Part shown: positions 18,201 to 24,447 of the stretch, piece by piece
Position numbering within the stretch: the stretch's first letter is position 1
Layout of the letters: the number at the start of each line of letters is the position of its first letter
From: JAZKBN01 sp040388605
GTDB taxonomy: Bacteria > Bacteroidota > Bacteroidia > Cytophagales > Flexibacteraceae
Direction: 5' to 3'
DNA: 29,300 nucleotides
Assembly (NCBI GenBank): GCA_040388605.1
Contig: JAZKBN010000054.1
Location: 1-29,300 of the forward strand
Notes under the pieces: model-generated
Database searches by the model: none
Told to the model about the DNA's origin: nothing
Seen by the model: only the letters and a program-made list of their open reading frames with translations
Position numbers and translations under genes: made by a program

Positions 18201-20510
18201 CCGCAGCGTATATCGCTGAATGCAAACGGCAGCCTGTATATATACGAAGACGAGGCTACGCATAGAATAAGGAAAGTAACCCCTGATTTTCAACCTGCTT
18301 ACCTGTGGAGCAACCAAGCCACCACCCAAAACGTAACTGTAAGCACCGAGGACAGCTACTCGCTGCAAACGGTTATAGGTACCTGCACCTCAGCTGCAAG
18401 CAATGTAATAATGGTAACAGTTACCCCTGCGCCTTCAGCGGCAGGTACCATAACCGGCGATGCTACCCCGGCCCGCGGCAGCAATGCAGTGTACACAGTT
18501 CCGACCATTGTAAACGCTACCGCATATACATGGTCTTACAGCGGCACAGGCTACAGCCTGGCACAAACCAGCAACACGGTTACTGTAACCTTCGGGTCAA
18601 ATGCCACCTCGGGTACGCTTACAGTATTCGGCTCTTCGACCTGCGGTGCGGGCACTTCATCGTCGTTGGCATTAACTGTTACGGGGGTTAATAACCTCAG
18701 TATCTCCACCTCGCGCAGCTTAAGCGGCAACTTCGACAACATAACCTTCAGCGGTACTCCCACCCTTACCCTGAACGGACCTTTGGTTGTTAATTCCGAT
18801 ATAACCATACCTTCAGGTGTAACTTTTGTAACCGGCTGCAACACAGTAAGCGGCACAGGAACATTCACCCTGCAGGCAGGCGCCGTTCTGAAAGTGTGCA
18901 ACACTGATGGCATAGCCAAAACCGTTGCTGCCGGCGCTGTGCAGACCGACATCCGCAATTTCTCCACAGCCGCCGATTACGAGTTTAACGGCACATCAGC
19001 GCAAATAACGGGAACTGGTCTTCCGACCACAGTACGTAACTTAACTGTTAATAACACTGCCGGTGTAAGCCTTAGCTCGGCCACGAGCGTAACGCAAATA
19101 CTAACGCTGGCCGCCGGAAACTTTGCTACAGGTGATCACCTTACCATTCTGTCGAACGCGACAGGTACCGGCATGGTGGTTAACAGCGGCGGAACAAGCA
19201 GCGGCACCGCTAAAGTACAGCGCTACATTACCACTGACATGAACACCGGCGCAGGCTACCGCCATTATGCAGGCGCAGTAAGCGGGCAGCCGCTTTCCGG
19301 TCTTGCCACAACCGCAGGTAACTTTACACCTGCGCTGAACACTGCCTACAACACGGCCACAAACCCTGCAGGTGTAACGCCTTACCCCAATATTTTCAGC
19401 TTCAGCGAATCGCGGGTAACCGCAGCCTCTGACCTGTTCAATAACGGCTGGCAGGTACCTGCAGGTAATATGCTTCCTGGTGTCGGCTATTCTGTGAATA
19501 TAAGCGGAAGCGAAACGGTGCAGATAAGCGGAACGCTTAATACGGGCAATTACAATGTACCTGTAGCCAACGGAGGCCAAAGCAACAGCGGCTGGATGCT
19601 GGCCGGCAACCCTTACCCGGCCCCTATAGACTGGAGCCTAGTGGGTAAAACCGCCATGCAGGACGCAATATATATTGCGCAGAGTACTGCCCAGTATACC
19701 ACAAGCTATGCAAGTTTTGTAAACGGAATAGGCAACAACAACGGCAGCAAAATTATACCGGCCATGCAGGCATTCTTTGTAAGGGCCAATATTGGCGGCG
19801 GCAGCTTAAGCTTTACCAATGCTGCAAGGCTTACAAGCTACACAAATCCATCCTTCCGCCGTAACGCTGCGGCTTCAATTGTTCGCCTGTCTGTTTCGGC
19901 AGCCGACAGCAATACCGATGAAGCTACAGTTTACTTCCAGGAGGGCAATACCCCAGCCTTCGATGCCGACCGCGATGCGGGTAAGGTGAACGGCGGAGGG
20001 CTGAGCCTCTACAGCTACGGGCCTAACCAAAACTATTCAATAAACGGCCTGCCTGAAACCATGACGGAAAGCGCCGAAACGATTATTCCGCTTGGATTTG
20101 TATCTGCATCAGCAGGTATAAATACCATCACCGCCACCGAAACCGACGGCCTTTGGTTTATTTTCGATACGGCCGACAGCCTGCTGCACAGCATGCCGTA
20201 CAGCTTCAGCACAACATCAGCTGCCCGATACGACTACCGTTTGCAGCTGCGCCGCAGCAATAACGTAACTGGCATTGCAAAATCTGTTGTTAAGCTGAGC
20301 CTGTACCCTAACCCAACCAATGCCCTTGTGCAGCTGGAACTGCCCGGTGTAAGCATGCTTACACTGTTCGATATGGCCGGCAAAGCCGTAATGACAGCTT
20401 CGATGAACAACCGCCTGGTGCTGGACCTTTCCGCAATACCTGCGGGCGTGTATAGCCTTCATTGCAGCAATGCATCCGGCACTTCAGTTCATAAAGTGGT
20501 TAAACAGTAA
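15210..20510 (+). CDS. giant T9SS surface protein 2: Ig-like modules, NHL propeller and half-propeller
   Basis: 1766 residues as assembled, but it contains a 100-N gap, so the true length is unknown. A long N-terminal leader (hydrophobic about 25-45, ending AMA) is followed by Ig-like modules with F-C-x-G, W-S-D/N and G-C-T-S signatures. Six NHL blades (about 168-470) sit inside one module. At least three nearly identical 77-residue modules (from 16971) follow, then a block of three blades (about 866-1027) inside another module, then a PKD-like segment. A C-terminal region of about 600 residues is clearly paralogous to that of the 3937-10707 protein (GYRHYA, GWMLAGNPYPAPIDW) and ends in a type A sorting domain (LSLYPNPT, SVHKVVKQ). 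The two giants share the last eight residues. It is followed by a PID-CTERM gene, as giant gene 1 is. Confidence 0.92.
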   Translation: MNNFYNYLLRPLRLSRATLRLGGIPALIPALLLAMIFSAGGAMAAGGNSGLLKVKQAKAGKAVMRTLALCDALVISPAGAIKFCTGSPETLTASGGNGTYAWYDEAGTNVSNSASYTPATGATYSVVSGSCTTYKAVYVTSAATPKISAGGPLSFCPGGNVTLTAKTTDTVTTIAGSAGNSGSAIGTGTTARFNAPYGVAVSAAGNYFVADFGNQLIRKVTPAGVVTNFGAGSFNYPTDVAFDSKGNLFVVDQGTFTIRKIDLAGTVTIFAGSGYGNINANGTSAKFGYLNGIYIDAYDNIFVCDSYSGSRIRKISPSGDVTTFTTSGVTITDAWDIVGDAAGNLYFTGVASHLIYKASTTGVVSVFAGSGSAGSAPGTGAAATFNQPRGIAIDYSGTNLYVTDLISRVLRKVVIATQAVSNLTTGTSGVSDGTFQTATYGGSVSIAFEAQGNLIVIDVEKNTVRKFTLAATPIWSTGAFSPTISVTGNQSITLQQVSTQTCTSAVSAATVVAVNTPTAAISAGGPNTFCTGGSVVLTASGGTTYLWSDAVSTNPRTISANATLTVQAISSGCTSAASTAITVTVNYPNSAPNISGATSFCSGSNTTLTTNSLIGGNEAFLWSDNSSLASLNVTAAGTYSLRIRNTVTGCTSAAGNAITVTVNYPNSAPNISXXXXXXXXXXXXXXXXXXXXXXXXXXXXXXXXXXGGNEAFLWSDNSSLASLNVTAAGTYSLRIRNTVTGCTSAASNAITVTVNYPNSAPNISGATSFCSGSNTTLTTNSLIGGNEAFLWSDNSSLASLNATAAGTYSLRIRNTVTGCTSASSNAITVTVASVPATPTITPSGSTALCGSDFVTLSGPAATTFYVSTVTGDLNSYSDGNVSGTFPELNNTVYDAAGNAYTAAFEDQVIYKTPADGSGRVIFAGANESNFHNGHGTDARFAAPCNLAIDGAGNLFVTDLFNQLIRKITPAGDVSTYAGIKGVAASTNGTFAAATFNYPQRISLNANGSLYIYEDEATHRIRKVTPDFQPAYLWSNQATTQNVTVSTEDSYSLQTVIGTCTSAASNVIMVTVTPAPSAAGTITGDATPARGSNAVYTVPTIVNATAYTWSYSGTGYSLAQTSNTVTVTFGSNATSGTLTVFGSSTCGAGTSSSLALTVTGVNNLSISTSRSLSGNFDNITFSGTPTLTLNGPLVVNSDITIPSGVTFVTGCNTVSGTGTFTLQAGAVLKVCNTDGIAKTVAAGAVQTDIRNFSTAADYEFNGTSAQITGTGLPTTVRNLTVNNTAGVSLSSATSVTQILTLAAGNFATGDHLTILSNATGTGMVVNSGGTSSGTAKVQRYITTDMNTGAGYRHYAGAVSGQPLSGLATTAGNFTPALNTAYNTATNPAGVTPYPNIFSFSESRVTAASDLFNNGWQVPAGNMLPGVGYSVNISGSETVQISGTLNTGNYNVPVANGGQSNSGWMLAGNPYPAPIDWSLVGKTAMQDAIYIAQSTAQYTTSYASFVNGIGNNNGSKIIPAMQAFFVRANIGGGSLSFTNAARLTSYTNPSFRRNAAASIVRLSVSAADSNTDEATVYFQEGNTPAFDADRDAGKVNGGGLSLYSYGPNQNYSINGLPETMTESAETIIPLGFVSASAGINTITATETDGLWFIFDTADSLLHSMPYSFSTTSAARYDYRLQLRRSNNVTGIAKSVVKLSLYPNPTNALVQLELPGVSMLTLFDMAGKAVMTASMNNRLVLDLSAIPAGVYSLHCSNASGTSVHKVVKQ
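15714..16620 (+). other. NHL propeller of giant protein 2, inserted in an Ig-like module
   Basis: Six blade-like units, ending LIRKV, TIRKI, RIRKI, LIYKA, VLRKV and TVRKF. The host module opens with LSFCPGGNVTLTAK and resumes with PIWSTGAFSPTISV and a CTSAVSAAT end. Confidence 0.75.
16971..17702 (+). repeat. 231-bp in-frame tandem repeat, three visible copies
   Basis: The word CCTAATTCAGCGCC starts units at 16971, 17202 and 17478. The first spacing is 231 bp (77 codons). The second is 276 bp because of the N block. Apart from a few substitutions the copies are nearly identical, unlike the diverged Ig-like modules elsewhere, so the duplication is recent. Confidence 0.85.
17228..17327. other. 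100-N assembly gap inside the tandem repeat
   Basis: Exactly 100 N, the usual placeholder for a gap of unknown size. By comparison with the neighbouring units, 55 bp would complete one unit, so the true gap should be 55 bp plus a multiple of 231 bp. The frame stays open across the N block only because 100 and 55 differ by 45, a multiple of three. Confidence 0.85.
17806..18290 (+). other. three-blade NHL block of giant protein 2
   Basis: Only three units are present, ending VIYKT, LIRKI and RIRKV, against six in every other block of the window. The host Ig-like module opens with TALCGSDFVTLSG and resumes with AYLWSNQATTQN and CTSAASNVI. Confidence 0.65.
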
Positions 20511-20526
20511 TTAAACATAACAATTA

Positions 20527-20560
20527 ACGGCTCCCGGCTATATTGCCCGGGGCCGTTTTT
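20527..20560 (+). terminator. hairpin between giant gene 2 and its PID-CTERM gene
   Basis: ACGGCTCCCGGC pairs with GCCCGGGGCCGT (one G-T pair, one mismatch) and is followed by TTTTT. It begins 17 bp after the stop of giant gene 2 and ends 18 bp before the ATG of the small gene, mirroring the hairpin at 3880-3907. Confidence 0.75.
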
Positions 20561-20577
20561 AAAAATCATATAACACG

Positions 20578-20838
20578 ATGAAAATCAGTATCGCCAAAAA
20601 TAAATTAATGATTGCAAAAGGCTTTGTTGCACTTATAGCTTTACTTGTTTTAATTCCAGGTTCGGCTTATGCCCAGCAAACAGGGGAACCAGGCAATTCC
20701 GGGCCGTCCCCGGCAGCCGCAGCGCAGGTGCCCATTGACGGAGGCGCAAGCCTGCTTGCAGCCGCAGGAATAAGCTATGGCATTAAGCGTATCAGGAATC
20801 GTAAAAAAGCGAAGGCGCTTGTTTCTCCTGAACGCTGA
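20578..20838 (+). CDS. PID-CTERM small membrane-anchored protein, copy 2
   Basis: 86 residues: hydrophobic leader (about 13-32, KGFVALIALLVLIPGSAYAQ), linker (QTGEPGNSGPSPAAAA), VPIDGG motif (about 51-56), hydrophobic helix (ASLLAAAGISYG) and basic tail (IKRIRNRKKAK). The order and spacing match the copy at 3570-3860, including the VPIDGGASLLA core. The gene lies 67 bp downstream of giant gene 2, behind a strong hairpin, and its stop codon is only 15 bp from the end of a dead IS element. It is expected to be exported and processed at the PID signal. The partner enzyme is not in the window. Co-occurrence with a T9SS giant at two loci argues for a functional link, but the link itself is inference. 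Confidence 0.82.
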   Translation: MKISIAKNKLMIAKGFVALIALLVLIPGSAYAQQTGEPGNSGPSPAAAAQVPIDGGASLLAAAGISYGIKRIRNRKKAKALVSPER

Positions 20839-20902
20839 ACCTGCCTGAGTGTCTGGTCCTGAAAAAAGTTGACTGGTTTTAGAAAGTAAGATTGAATATT
20901 TT

Positions 20903-20939
20903 AAGGACTTACGGGTAATCTGTAAGTCCTTATTTTTTG
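20903..20939 (+). terminator. strong terminator in the IS left end, downstream of PID-CTERM gene 2
   Basis: AAGGACTTAC (20903-20912) pairs perfectly with GTAAGTCCTT (20922-20931) and is followed by ATTTTTT. It would end transcripts coming from the giant 2 / PID-CTERM pair. Confidence 0.75.
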
Positions 20940-21757
20940 TGCTGATTGGCTGTGCATTTGCTCGGGAGTAAGGTAGCTGTTGCTGTAATGCGGACGTACT
21001 TTGTTGTAGGGTTTACAGCCAGTTGCACTTCGGCAGTTGCTTTTTCTAAGCTTGCCCATTTGCGCTCTATATCGAACTCCTGCTTAATGATGCCGTTAAC
21101 CCGTTCAGCCACAGCATTGTCGTATGGGCTGCTGCCCTGTGTATAGGAGCTGCATTTACCGCACTTTGCAGCTTTTGGTTACAAAGTTTTGACAGGTACT
21201 AAAGTCCGCGGTCTGAATGATGAATTAAAGTGCCTTGGTAAACCCGTTGACTTACACCCATTTCCAAAGCCTGAATGGTGCTTTCGGCTGAAAGATCAGC
21301 GGCAACATGCCAACCTAATATTTTCTTTGAATAAGCACCGGTGAGCAGGTGCACATATCGCCCATTCCGCCCAGGTAAGTAATGTCAGCCACCCAAACCT
21401 GTTCAGGCACGCATACTAAAGGTTTTTTAAAAGGTCAGGGTGCCGGCGCATTCGGTACGTGTTGTCGGTGGTTTTATGAAAGCGATTACGCGGTTTAATA
21501 AGCAATCCGTTCTTATAGGCAGTGCGGAAGAAGGCATCCCTGCCTATATGGTTATTATATCCGGAGGCCAGGTGATAAATCTTATGCATGCCGCAGGTAG
21601 GCCATAAGTGTCTGATTTCCTGTATTGTATTCAGTATCGCAGCTTCCCTGTCCGGTTTTGTCGGAGCGTTGTTTCTCTTATACCAGGCTTGTTTGCTGTA
21701 GCCAAGGCGTCCGCACCATTCTGAAACTGTGCTGCCTGTATGAGCTGCTGTTTTGGC
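20930..21757 (-). pseudogene. IS3-family transposase (orfB), several frameshifts and one stop
   Basis: Reading the minus strand in pieces gives SEWCGRLGYSKQAWYKRN, then IRHLWPTCGMHKIYHLASGY and a stop after LLKNL. A shifted frame carries PEQVWVADITYLGG (first catalytic Asp) and a third frame RYVHLLTGAYSKKILGWHV, then LIHHSDRGL (second Asp), where CAG has become TAG. A one-base loss before the NAVAERVNG (Glu) region shifts the frame again, and the tail ends with CTANQHKK. All three DDE segments can be found, but never in one frame. The gene is dead. The copy at 2599 keeps the CAG and the frame in this part, so the two copies decayed separately. Confidence 0.85.
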
Positions 21758-21806
21758 ATTGCTGACTCAGTTTGAGTCAACCTTTTTTAGGAAACGACAA
21801 TAACGA

Positions 21807-21839
21807 AAAATGCCCTTAGAAGTGTTCTAAAGGCATTTT
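21807..21839 (-). terminator. 15-bp stem terminator beside the tRNA 3' end
   Basis: AAAATGCCCTTAGAA (21807-21821) pairs with TTCTAAAGGCATTTT (21825-21839) at 14 of 15 positions with a 3-base loop and has A/T tracts on both sides. It lies just downstream of the tRNA 3' remnant on the minus strand, so it is probably the original terminator of that tRNA gene. It could work in both directions. Confidence 0.75.
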
Positions 21840-21864
21840 CAATACTTGGTAGTTTTCACTTTTG

Positions 21865-21886
21865 TAGCCCCGACGAGAATCGAACT
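21865..21886 (-). other. tRNA 3'-end fragment: distal attachment site of the integrated element
   Basis: On the minus strand the sequence reads AG, TTCGATT (T-loop), CTCGT (T-stem 3' half), CGGGGCT (acceptor 3' half) and A (discriminator). The 5' half of the T-stem should be ACGAG but is TTAAG, so tRNA homology stops inside the T-arm and no anticodon is present. Integrases of this type insert at tRNA 3' ends and leave such a copy at the far end. The wording resembles an Arg tRNA (CCT), but that cannot be settled here. Confidence 0.75.
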
Positions 21887-22019
21887 TAATAAACTAATAT
21901 ATTATAAGTCAAGTGTTTACATCTAATGATTTAAGCCCATGTATTGTTGGTTGTGTTGTGTATTGCGGTTTCAGACAGTTTGTCAGGGTAATTTAGTGCG
22001 TGAATCACATCATAATATC

Positions 22020-22688
22020 CTAAAGTGTTGCTTCTGTGCTACCGATTATCGGCATTACGAATATTTCAAACCCTTCGTAAAATTTCATCCATAGGACTAC
22101 ATCATTTTCATCCTCGGATTCCGATTGCTGAAACTCGTATCTGAAAACCTGTGGGTTATTACCATCAGTCGGGTTATCTCCAAAAACTGAACTATGCTCT
22201 GATTTTATTTCCGTTATAAATTCACCAAGTTCATCTTGGCTCATATCGTTATTTACTAAAAATGGGGTAGCAACAATTAACCCCCTATTCCATATTTTAT
22301 TAAATCTATGGTTAAAGAGGGCATACGAGTACTTTTTAATTGTTTTGTCAAACCTTGTTCTATCAAGCATTAAGGCTAACGTAGGGCCCGATGCGGTCGT
22401 AACCTGTGTTGCACCGCGCATAACCAACTGCATTAAAGGTTGGCTCTTTTGTAACGACCTAACAATTTTTGATGTAAACAAATTAAAGGCCTGAATATTA
22501 CTATGTATACTGCCACAAAGATAAATCCTTACATATTCATCATCCATTGAAGTATTTTCGTTATGAACTTCGCATGAACGTACAGTAACAAGATTTTGTC
22601 TAAAGCCATTCGGGAAAAAACTCTTAGCTGGTGCGTGTTCATCGGATGTGGCTGGTTGGCCGCAGATATAGCATGTGCCTTTATTCAT
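22020..22688 (-). CDS. HNH-like zinc-site protein, putative nuclease
   Basis: 222 residues from the ATG at 22688-22686; a TTG two codons upstream (22694) is the alternative start, but it lies inside a promoter-like box. The N-terminus has CYICG (C-x2-C), then SDEHAPAKSFFP and CEVHNENTS followed by DDEYVR. This spacing of a Cys pair, D-E-H and H-N is typical of compact HNH/treble-clef nuclease folds, in which the first His acts on DNA and the Cys residues hold zinc. The rest (about 60-222) is not recognised. It is the last gene before the tRNA-derived end, a usual position for cargo in such elements. Nuclease activity is inferred from the motif only. Confidence 0.6.
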   Translation of the reverse strand: MNKGTCYICGQPATSDEHAPAKSFFPNGFRQNLVTVRSCEVHNENTSMDDEYVRIYLCGSIHSNIQAFNLFTSKIVRSLQKSQPLMQLVMRGATQVTTASGPTLALMLDRTRFDKTIKKYSYALFNHRFNKIWNRGLIVATPFLVNNDMSQDELGEFITEIKSEHSSVFGDNPTDGNNPQVFRYEFQQSESEDENDVVLWMKFYEGFEIFVMPIIGSTEATL

Positions 22689-22691
22689 ACG

Positions 22692-22699
22692 CAAATATA
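22692..22699 (-). promoter_or_regulatory. TAnnTTTG box directly before the HNH-like gene
   Basis: TATATTTG on the minus strand matches the Bacteroidota -7 element exactly and ends 3 bp before the ATG at 22688. No good -33 TTTG is present at the normal distance. If it is used, the message would be almost leaderless. Confidence 0.35.
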
Positions 22700-22757
22700 C
22701 TATGCTTTACCATAAATTACTTAGGGCTTGTTAAAAACGAGCTTAAGTAGACTGCAA

Positions 22758-24248
22758 CTATTTAATAGCGCTCAAATTTTCTATAAGATCGTCTGCTGCC
22801 TGATTAACTATGCTCTTAATTTCGTCTTCTGTAAGTCGATGGTGGTAAGGCTTTACTATTCGGGAGTTATTGTATGAAATACTATAAAAAGTATCGCCAA
22901 AACTAATTTGGAAAGGTACGTACTCTGTATGTGTCCGCATTAAGACACTTTTGAGACCTGAAAACCGCAGTTCCATGCTTCTTATGTTCCTTACGTTTTG
23001 CTCAAGCTCTATAGGATGAAGACTGTAAAAAGTGTGCATGCCTCTACCATAATATCCATGTACCTGTGAGCGTTCCGTTATCTCCATACGCATTTCCAAA
23101 AACAGGTCTTTAAACTCTTGACCCATTTCCCATATTGAGTTAGCTGCTAACTCCATATCATGCTGTATATACTCAAAGGGAACCTCGTCTCGTTTGTAGA
23201 GCAGAGTATCTTGGTCTGCAGTCTTCTTTTTTAAGCTTTCCAGCTTTTTCTTCCATTCAGGTTGAATTTCCTGCTGTGCCTCAACAAGCTCCGTTTCCAT
23301 TTCTTCAATGGTTGGCAATTCACCCTTAATATCAGCCGGCAAGACCTCTGCAAATTCATACTCTGCTACACCAATAGGTTGATTGCTGTTTTTAAGCGCA
23401 ATTTCCATAGTGAGCTTGTTGGGCGTTTGGCAAAGCAGCACACCAATGGTAGGCTCATAACCCTCCTCTTTTACCTGCCGGTTTATTACTTCGCAGTAAA
23501 GGCCAAGTTTTGCTATATACTCCGACTGAAATTTGCCCATTTTCAGCTCGAATACCACATACCTTTTAAGCTTAGTATGGAAAAATATCAGGTCAGGAAA
23601 ATAAGCATCACCATCTACATCCAAGTGCAACTGCCTGCCTACGTAGGCAAAGCCACGCCCAAGCTCCAGCAAAAACTTGCTGATATGGGTTATCATGGCA
23701 TTTTCCAAATCCCGTTCTTTGGCTTCCGGGCCTAAAGTCAGGAAATCGAACATGTAGGGGTTTTTAAGCGTTTGTACGGCCAACTCGGAGTCTTTAGCCG
23801 GCAGTAAACGCGGGAAATTTGTTACGGCTGTACCTTGACGTTTGGCTAAACCCGTACTTATCTGATATTCCAGCACATTGCGGCTCCACCCATTTTTAAC
23901 CGTCATACGTAGATAAAAGGCCAATTCTGCCGGCACCTTTACCTTATCCAAAATGACCTTATGGTGTCCCCAAGGCACATTAATTAAATCCTCAGATTCA
24001 AGCGAACCTTCACCTTGAGAGATTACTGCTATGCTTTGAATGTCAGCACTTTGTAATTTGGCCCCAAGCTGGGGCCAAATTGGCGCTGCCGTATTTGAAA
24101 CCAATAATGGCGCATACAGTTGGTACCAACGGCGAATATATTTCAAGTTACTAAAGGAAAATCCCTTTATGCCCGGAAATTCAGCAAGCAAGTCTTTGGC
24201 AAGATTTTCAAGAAAAGCACTACCCCACCTTTTACTCTCTTGCTGCAC
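22758..24248 (-). CDS. YhcG-type PDDEXK nuclease (DUF1016), main part of a frameshifted gene
   Basis: The 496-residue frame starts inside the family: QQESKRWGSAFLENLAKDL normally follows a helical N-terminal domain. That domain is found just upstream in another frame (24378-24232). The core contains VPWGHHKVIL, ITHISKFLLELGRGFAYVGR, FPDLIFF (Asp about 219) and VVFELKMGKF (Glu 234, Lys 236), a full D...ExK active site. YhcG-like proteins usually stop near PTIEEMETEL, about residue 320. This one continues for some 175 residues with a charged linker and an unrecognised C-terminal domain (SLHPIELEQNVRNIRSMEL, QISFGDTFYSISYNN). Relatives are nucleases of mobile or defence-linked islands. It may be inactive if the frameshift is real, because the N-terminal domain would be lost. 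Confidence 0.8.
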   Translation of the reverse strand: MQQESKRWGSAFLENLAKDLLAEFPGIKGFSFSNLKYIRRWYQLYAPLLVSNTAAPIWPQLGAKLQSADIQSIAVISQGEGSLESEDLINVPWGHHKVILDKVKVPAELAFYLRMTVKNGWSRNVLEYQISTGLAKRQGTAVTNFPRLLPAKDSELAVQTLKNPYMFDFLTLGPEAKERDLENAMITHISKFLLELGRGFAYVGRQLHLDVDGDAYFPDLIFFHTKLKRYVVFELKMGKFQSEYIAKLGLYCEVINRQVKEEGYEPTIGVLLCQTPNKLTMEIALKNSNQPIGVAEYEFAEVLPADIKGELPTIEEMETELVEAQQEIQPEWKKKLESLKKKTADQDTLLYKRDEVPFEYIQHDMELAANSIWEMGQEFKDLFLEMRMEITERSQVHGYYGRGMHTFYSLHPIELEQNVRNIRSMELRFSGLKSVLMRTHTEYVPFQISFGDTFYSISYNNSRIVKPYHHRLTEDEIKSIVNQAADDLIENLSAIK

Positions 24249-24378
24249 GGTAATCTCTGCCCATTACCCAATAGAGTTTAAGCAGTTCAGCATTTACGGC
24301 CAAGCCTGCCCGTTGTTGAGCCTCACGGATTTGATGCTTTAAGTCGCTAATGAGCTTGTGATAGTCGTTCGGCTCCAT
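24232..24378 (-). pseudogene. N-terminal piece of the same YhcG-type gene, out of frame
   Basis: The ATG at 24378-24376 starts MEPNDYHKLISDLKHQIREA, then QQRAGLAVNAELLKLYWVMG, the standard DUF1016 N-terminus. The frame then runs into RDYRAARE and a TAA at 24234-24232. Removing one base near 24264 (or restoring two) would join it to EITVQQESKRWG of the main frame. It is either a one-base insertion mutation, a sequencing error or, less likely, programmed shifting; the junction has no clear slippery run. Confidence 0.8.
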
Positions 24379-24447
24379 TCGTTAATGCCATGTATGGTAA
24401 GTGTTCTGCAATATTACCAATACAATAGCAATATAACGGATACTGTC

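Larger units (their letters stand above)
20854..21795 (-). mobile_element. degraded IS3-family insertion sequence, both ends present
   Basis: The left end reads TGGTCCTGAAAAAAGTTGAC. The right end, read inward on the minus strand, is GTTTCCTAAAAAAGGTTGAC; 16 of 21 bases agree over the terminal repeat including the next base. Between them lies a broken orfB. At about 942 bp it is shorter than the usual 1.2-1.3 kb because the orfA region is missing: orfB starts only some 35 bp inside the right end. No obvious target-site duplication was seen. Confidence 0.8.

Noticed and set aside
23262..23735. 157-residue frame antisense to the YhcG-type gene
   Set aside because: Shadow frame opposite the conserved PDDEXK coding region.
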